A stretch of DNA of 64,000 bases, taken from the NCBI GenBank assembly GCA_965153355.1, contig OZ231128.1, positions 3,720,001 to 3,784,000 of the forward strand. The letters are read 5' to 3'. A program made the translations under genes and the position numbers. This document shows positions 57,054-64,000 of this stretch, piece by piece. Under the pieces are notes generated by a model. The model saw only the letters and a list, made by a program, of their open reading frames with translations. It did not search any database and was not told the origin of the DNA. The first letter of the stretch is position 1. The number at the start of each line of letters is the position of its first letter. Source of the DNA: Flaccisagitta enflata. Taxonomy: Eukaryota; Chaetognatha; Sagittoidea; Aphragmophora.

Positions 57054-57831
57054 CAGGGTGTCCCAAGTCAGTTGTAACATTAAGAATCGACATATCTCTG
57101 CTTCTAAGTCCTAAAATCATTTTCTGAAAAAAAATCTATGAAGATCTAGGTCTGCACTTTTTGTCACACCAAACTACAACTTTGAATTTTGGATAGTTGC
57201 GGGTCAGAAAAAATATCAAATGAGTGGTAACGTCAAATGGAAAATTATCTTTTCATAGCTGTATTTGGAATTACCTGACTTTAACTGTTTGCTATTTTTT
57301 GAAAAATTGATCTAAAAACCTGGGATTGGTATCAAATGAAAAAATGATTGTACATATATCAAATATCTGCTTTGAAATCTTTATAGATTTTGACAATTAT
57401 TGACTTTATCGATGATTTTGGTCAAATATTGTCAAAATCAAAAGTGAAAATCTTGTAAAAATCATTGAAAATCTTACGAAATTTTAGAAAATTATTAAAT
57501 TTTTTTGGTGATCTAAAATTTATGACAAATCATCTGCCATTGGAGACCAATCGCAGGGTTTTAGCTCAATTGGTTTAAAAATGCCAAGCAGTTAAAGACA
57601 ACTACTTCCAAGTACAGAAAAAAGTAAAAAAGTAAAAAAAGACATGGTCAGAAATCACTTGTGTACTTCAAAGAAATGTGGCCCCTAAACAAATAGTCCG
57701 ATTGTCATGAAAGTTTGCATGCAAAATATGCAGACCGAGATCTTTTTAGACTTTTTTTCAAAAATTGATTTGAGCACCTAGAAGCAAAGATAAGTCGATT
57801 CTTTATGTTGCAACTAACGTGGGACACCCTG
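57054..57831. mobile_element. MITE with CAGGGTGTCCCA ends and TA target duplication
   Basis: The left end CAGGGTGTCCCAAGTCAGTT matches the complement of the right end, with similarity over about 110 bases. TA flanks both sides (57052-57053 and 57832-57833), the target site of Tc1/mariner elements. 778 bp, no transposase frame. Confidence 0.8.
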
Positions 57832-57833
57832 TA

Positions 57834-58146
57834 GAAACGCGCTTTAACGCATCCAAGAGTGGCGGAAATTCGCCTAGAATTGGTATTTGTTTACTCGTGG
57901 GAGAATGATGCATGTCCACGTCCAAAATAAAAAAGACACCGCAAGAAAAGACCCCAATTTGTTTTTTTGAAACGGGAACAAAAAACTATTTCAGAGGTGA
58001 TTTGCGCAAATATTCGTTCATTTCCCGCGCCAACTGGATCATTTAAAATTGATGGGCAAAAAGATTCAATTTTCAACCGCGCAACTGTAGCTGAGCACCG
58101 CTAGTACCGCTGGTAGTATAGAAGTCATTCATCGAATCTAGAGTGA
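57834..58146. other. Unassigned spacer
   Basis: No exon with both splice sites was found. Confidence 0.35.
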
Positions 58147-58148
58147 TT

Positions 58149-58240
<92 letters not shown>

Positions 58241-58260
58241 TGTAGTAGTAGTAGAAGTAG
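58147..58260 (+). repeat. (GTA)n microsatellite
   Basis: About 36 GTA triplets, nearly perfect. A CATTCATCGAATCTAGAGTG flank appears on both sides in variant form. Confidence 0.95.
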
Positions 58261-58323
58261 TCATTCATCCAGAATTTAGAGTGATTTTAGTGCACAGGAG
58301 CAGCAAATTTGGAAAATCGTTTC

Positions 58324-58443
58324 GCGTGAAATTCTTAATAAAAATAAAAATTTTGCATTTCTAAGAACTTGGCCCCTTTCTTATGTCTTTAGAACAGGGC
58401 CATGTTTTAAGAAATGCAAATTTATGCATTAAGAATTTCACGT
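58324..58443. repeat. 120-bp imperfect palindrome
   Basis: CGTGAAATTCTTAAT, ATTTTGCATTTCTAAGAAC and TTGGCCCC at left pair with GGGCCATGTTTTAAGAAATG, CAAATTTATGCATTAAG and AATTTCACG at right. Confidence 0.75.
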
Positions 58444-59127
58444 AAGACAAGTCAAGGAATGGAGGCTAATTTTCTTTTTCTTTTTTTTTCTCATTTTTTT
58501 CAACTGATTTTGAACACATAAATGGTTCTCAATGCAAAAAAATCAATGATTTATACTAAAAATATGATTTCTTTTTAGAAAATTGTGAATTCATCACTTT
58601 ATTATTTTTCTAGAATATGATTTGACCGTGAAAATTGCCCCTTCGTGTGCACCTTGACATCTATCGTGAATGTTGATTTTTTTTTATCCTTGTTTCTCAT
58701 CTTTTACCAATTTCAGTAAAAAAAAAGTGAAAAAAAATCTTTGCCATAAAATTTGTGGTTTTGATATTTTGTATTTTATTTTCAAAATCTCTGTTTTGGT
58801 TTTTAGGTAAACTTCAGAAAATCTAGATTGTTGACTTAGCCAATTTGATTATAAGATGATTATAAAATTAAAATTGGGCCCAATTTTCAAACGCCCATCG
58901 ATTGTGATCATCGTCCTGTTTCCAACGAGAAATCTGACGAACCTTACATTTTCTGAAAAGGACAGATGGACAAAAGGACAGATGGACAAAAGGACAGATG
59001 GACAAAAGGACAGATGGACAAGAGGACATTTCCTGAAAAGGACAGATTTACAAATGGACATGAACGGACTGACATCCAAGAAAGTAAGACTACTTGACTT
59101 TGATTCATATTTAAAAAGGTTTTTTTT
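58444..59127 (+). repeat. AT-rich spacer with AAAGGACAGATGGAC units
   Basis: Four to five 15-bp units at 58957-59035, then a variant TTTCCTGAAAAGGACAGATT. Otherwise unassigned. Confidence 0.6.
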
Positions 59128-59239
59128 TTTAGATACGCCATCGCATCTCTATAAGAGTGTCTGTCCGTCCGTCCGTCCGTTACGCTTCCTCTAATATCAA
59201 GCAGATGACGCATTGATTTGCCCTCCTGGGCTTGTTTTT
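59128..59239 (-). mobile_element. Palindrome-ended element, AGATACG subtype, 110 bp
   Basis: AGATACGCCATCGCATCT, then CTATAAGAGTGTCTGTCCGT and far end TGCCCTCCTGGGCTTGTTT. This is the shortest copy with both ends. Confidence 0.7.
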
Positions 59240-59570
59240 CTTAAGGACTGACAGACCGACAGAGCCAATACAACATATTTTCGCGTAATAAATAGCATGG
59301 CTGACCCCCGAAGCTATCCTATGAAGTGCATTGCACTTTTTTTTCATATCTTTCAGCGGTTCTTTTTTTTTCCTTCTTCTTCTTTCTTTCATGATGATGG
59401 TACCGAAATTTCACCACACGGAATATAAAAAAAAATCGTCTAAGAAAAACATAAATTGATGAAAAGATTATTTACACGGTTTTGTTGTGTTTCTTCCTTT
59501 CTTTTCACTTTCGTTAAGGTTGTTTCGTATTTAGCCAGAAGGTGCTACTTTTCAACGTTCTTTACTTTTT

Positions 59571-60053
59571 GGGCAGCGGCCCCAAAGGGCCGATGTCCTG
59601 TAGGACACAGGGGTGAACCGTTACGTCCGTCTGACATTACGTACGTACGTACGTACGTCCCCCCCCTCCGAAGCTTCTCAAGCCTCTCAGGCCTCAAATC
59701 TGGCCTCTCAGGTCTCAATTCTGGCCTCTCAGGCCTCAAATCAAGCCTCTCAGGCCTCAAATCCAGCCTCTCAGGCCTCAAATCCAGCCTCTCAGGCCTC
59801 AAATACAGCTTCTCGGGCCTCAAATCCAGCCTCTTGGGCCTCAAATCCAGTCTCTTGGGCCTCAAATCCAGCCTCTTGGGCCTCAAATCCAGCCTCTTGG
59901 GCCTCAAATCCAGCCTCTTGGGCCTCAAATCCAGCCTCTTGGGCCCAAAATCCAGCTTCTCAGACCTCAAATTCTCATTGAATAATATGTCAGACAGACG
60001 TAACGGTTCACCCCTGTGTCCTACAGGACATCGGCCCTTTGGGGCCGCTGCCC
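59571..60053. mobile_element. GGGCAGCGGCCCC TIR element with 21-bp satellite, well preserved
   Basis: TIRs of about 65 bp (GGGCAGCGGCCCCAAAGGGC ... TAACGGTTCACCCCTGTGTC at right) enclose 14 units of AGCCTCTCAGGCCTCAAATCC in one orientation. CTCAGG changes to CTTGGG in the last half. Confidence 0.85.
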
Positions 60054-60069
60054 TGCTCTCACTCCACTT

Positions 60070-60140
60070 CTTCAGCTAATCACTCAAAGCAGGGCATCGG
60101 GTACCGCTGACCATGTGCGATCCTTGGATGACTTGTTTTC
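60070..60140 (+). repeat. Block also flanking the 17.9-kb satellite element
   Basis: AAAGCAGGGCATCGGGTACC then GCTGACCA matches the complement of 17840-17880. Both satellite elements therefore share more than their TIRs, and the mobile unit is larger than the TIR block. Confidence 0.65.
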
Positions 60141-60149
60141 TCACTATCT

Positions 60150-60152
<3 letters not shown>

Positions 60153-60230
<78 letters not shown>

Positions 60231-60238
60231 CTCTTTCT
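60153..60238 (+). repeat. (CT)n microsatellite
   Basis: CT array with a few TTT interruptions at the end. Confidence 0.95.
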
Positions 60239-60430
60239 GATTTGCGAAAGAAAACTCTAGTAAGGGAAAGCGAAATTTTTCGATGGTTTTTCAACTTGCG
60301 CTCATACCATTAATCCAATTTGTTTCTACTTTTTCCGGTTATCAAAATAAATATAGAGAAAAAAACTTCACATGAAAAAGTTTTAGAAGCGTGCTGTTTC
60401 ATCGGGTCTAAAACGGCAAAACCCCACACC

Positions 60431-62086
<1,656 letters not shown>

Positions 62087-63337
62087 GAATTGACGGATTG
62101 CGCCCACGCTATGGATTCGTCTCTTCTAAACGGCAGCGACGATTTCTCTTGCTCCTCCCGGCCCAATTCTCGCCCGACTTCCATCTCCGACACTCCACGC
62201 GTCGATTCTCGACTCTCGGATTCTCCGGAGACGCGGTACGACGACGAAGAAGAAGAGCGTCAAACGCGCGTCTCCTTCCTTCCAGTCTTTGAGGCGAAGA
62301 CGCTGAGTCTCAGCGACGGAGCCTCATCACCCGTCGAAGCCAAAGGATCCATGCCAAGACTCGATTTGTCCCGAGGAGAAGACGTAACGGTAAAAGTGGC
62401 GCTGGGCGGACTCGGAATTATGGTCGATATTCGGAGCTCGAATGCGTTCTCCGTATCTGATTCTCCTGCCACCTTGTGTGTCTCTGTCTGTCTGTCTGTC
62501 TGTCTGCTTGTGGGTCTGTGTGTGTGTCTGTGTCTGTCCGTCCGTGTGTGTGTGTATTTGTCTGTTTGTCTGTCTTGGTGTCTATCTGTCTGTGTGTCTA
62601 TCTGTGTGTCTGTGTTTGTCTGTCCTAGTGTCTCTGTCTGTACGTCTGAAAGTCTGTCTGTATCTGTCTCTCTTACCTGTCTCTGTCTGTAGTTGTGGTT
62701 GTGTGTGAAGTGGTTGACTGTAGTTTGTATATGTGTGAGAAGCGAGAGAGAGAGAGAGAGAGAGACGAACGGAAAAGAGTGTGTCCTGGGCAGGAAGGGC
62801 GGTTGATCGGATCTCTCTCCAGATCTTTCAGGGGTAAATGATTATCTGATATGATGATTAAAGGATTAGAGCAATCAATCATTCTCTCTTGAGATTCCTT
62901 AGTAAATAATTGCTATGCATAATGATACAAGAGACAGAAAAGGGAAGTAAAAGAAACCAGGGTGGACCGCTGGTTGTCACTGCCTCATTTCTCCTTCCTC
63001 TTATCACCAGGTCGCCCTTCGGTTGGTCAGTCACTTACCTCAACATCTCCTTCCAAAGTCATTGACACTCACCGTTCGGAAATTACCTGACAGCGTTGGG
63101 CTCAATGGTCATGTGCCAGCGTACGGCGTCGGGGGATTCGACTCATGGCCGGACGATTCCTCGCCCAATTTGTTCCATTTCCCGCCTGTTCATTCCTCAT
63201 CGAACCCAATGGCCTCGTGGGAAGGAGAACAACTCCAAATGGTTTCCCGACTGGATCACGGCGGCGCCAAACGTGCCATCGTCGCCGCCTACGTCGCCTG
63301 CCGAAACCCCGCGGCCACGTTGAAAAAGCTAGATTCG
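62087..63337 (+). CDS. Unidentified gene, two internal exons
   Basis: Exon 62087-62452 (acceptor CTCAACTAG) and exon 63011-63337 (acceptor TTATCACCAG, donor TTCG|GTATGA) are 122 and 109 codons, both phase 0. The first is rich in Ser and Asp/Glu ([24 protein letters not shown]) and probably disordered. It ends in a hydrophobic patch [16 protein letters not shown]. The second contains [19 protein letters not shown] and ends [21 protein letters not shown] do not recognise a family. Start and stop lie outside the visible exons; the first donor (TCC|GTATCT) is the least sure limit. Confidence 0.5.
62466..62700 (+). repeat. (TCTG)n / TGTG-rich array after the 62452 donor
   Basis: Degenerate TCTG and TG repeats begin about 15 bases after the donor. 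Confidence 0.85.
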
Positions 63338-64000
63338 GTATGAAAGATGGCACCGAGAGAATCGCGGGTATAGTTGGCAGATTGGCTAATGATGGTTTTT
63401 TCAACAGAATCTTGACTTACATCGCATTGTCCGTAAAAATGATAGTGATGTTGATCATTGCGATAAATGATAACTTGATAATCGGTATTTTGACGGCAAC
63501 ATTGGTGATATTGGATATTAGTGGATAAAAATTGAACTTCAGGATCTAAGTAATGATGACGGTGATGGTCATGATGATGATACCGCGGTATGAAATGATC
63601 CCAAAGTAATATATTTTTCATGACTGTCATGATGAATGGATAATGCATTTGTCATGAAGCAAACAAATATGATGATGAAGATTACGGTGATGATAGTGTG
63701 AACAGCTATTGCAGTTGTGATTTTCAGTAATTCATTTTTGTCTGTGTTTGGGTTTGTGTGTGTGTCATTGTGTGTACCATTGCCTTTCTGTGTAGGTATC
63801 ATTATGTGTGTCTGTGTGTGTTTGTGTCATCGTTTGTGTCCACTCGATAATATTGTAACTTGGGGTTACCTTCTTATTGATAACGAGAAAACCTGCACAG
63901 AAGAGAGAGAGAGGAACTGAGACCAGACTAGGCCCAAGGCTGAAAGCCAGAGACAAAGACAGGGGACAGAGAGAGAATGAGAAGAGAGACAGACAGGACA
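63338..64000. other. Intron or downstream sequence to window end
   Basis: GATGAT-rich and GTGT-rich stretches only. No further exon was recognised. Confidence 0.35.

Noticed and set aside
59456-60079. 207-codon frame containing SGLKSSL repeats
   Set aside because: Produced by the 21-bp satellite, which has a multiple-of-three period and so stays open in several frames on both strands.

Overview
This is a eukaryotic, almost certainly invertebrate-animal, nuclear window. The evidence is spliced genes with GT-AG introns, metazoan families (core-2 type GCNT glycosyltransferase, EamA/SLC35G-like transporter, calcium-binding EGF exon), very long introns, and a heavy load of microsatellites, minisatellites and small inverted-repeat elements. 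The species cannot be fixed from the sequence. An arthropod-like source is only a guess, suggested by a small Cys/Trp-rich secreted protein.

Layout. 1-3.8 kb holds degenerate tandem repeats, a microsatellite composite and small palindrome-ended elements. 3.85-5.72 kb (+) is a complete four-exon gene for a 202-residue secreted protein with two copies of a Cys module. 6-13 kb is repeats, with one frameshifted EGF exon on the minus strand (9.86-10.15 kb) and one orphan exon-like ORF (12.84-13.00 kb, +). 13.3-20.25 kb (+) is a seven-exon GCNT gene. Converging on it is a long minus-strand gene for a coiled-coil protein. Its last eight exons run from 56.7 kb down to 20.97 kb and join in phase at every junction, giving 1340 C-terminal residues. 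A 20-kb intron of that gene (24.3-44.36 kb) contains a whole plus-strand gene for a 346-residue multispan transporter (26.09-42.99 kb). The last 2 kb carry two in-phase exons of an unidentified plus-strand gene.

Between and inside the genes, one dispersed family stands out. Its copies start near AACAAGGCCGGATACACGG. They carry a TCCG/GACGGACC-rich stretch and end in a short perfect palindrome followed by a run of A. The palindrome differs from copy to copy, but both arms change together. Copies with the same ends hold quite different tandem repeats inside. Other elements include a 1.4-kb foldback in a GCNT intron, a TA-flanked MITE, several short TIR elements, and a 21-bp satellite enclosed by GGGCAGCGGCCCC repeats. 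A 3518-bp unit is tandemly duplicated at 47.6-53.1 kb; its first copy lacks 1513 bp that include a coding exon. Either this is a recent duplication or an assembly of two haplotypes.

Functional reading. GCNT would branch O-glycans in the Golgi and the transporter would sit in a membrane. The small Cys protein is exported. The coiled-coil protein is probably a cytoplasmic scaffold or cytoskeletal protein. The sequence gives no reason to treat them as one pathway. Exon limits were read by eye from splice signals, reading-frame phase and family similarity; no search was run.
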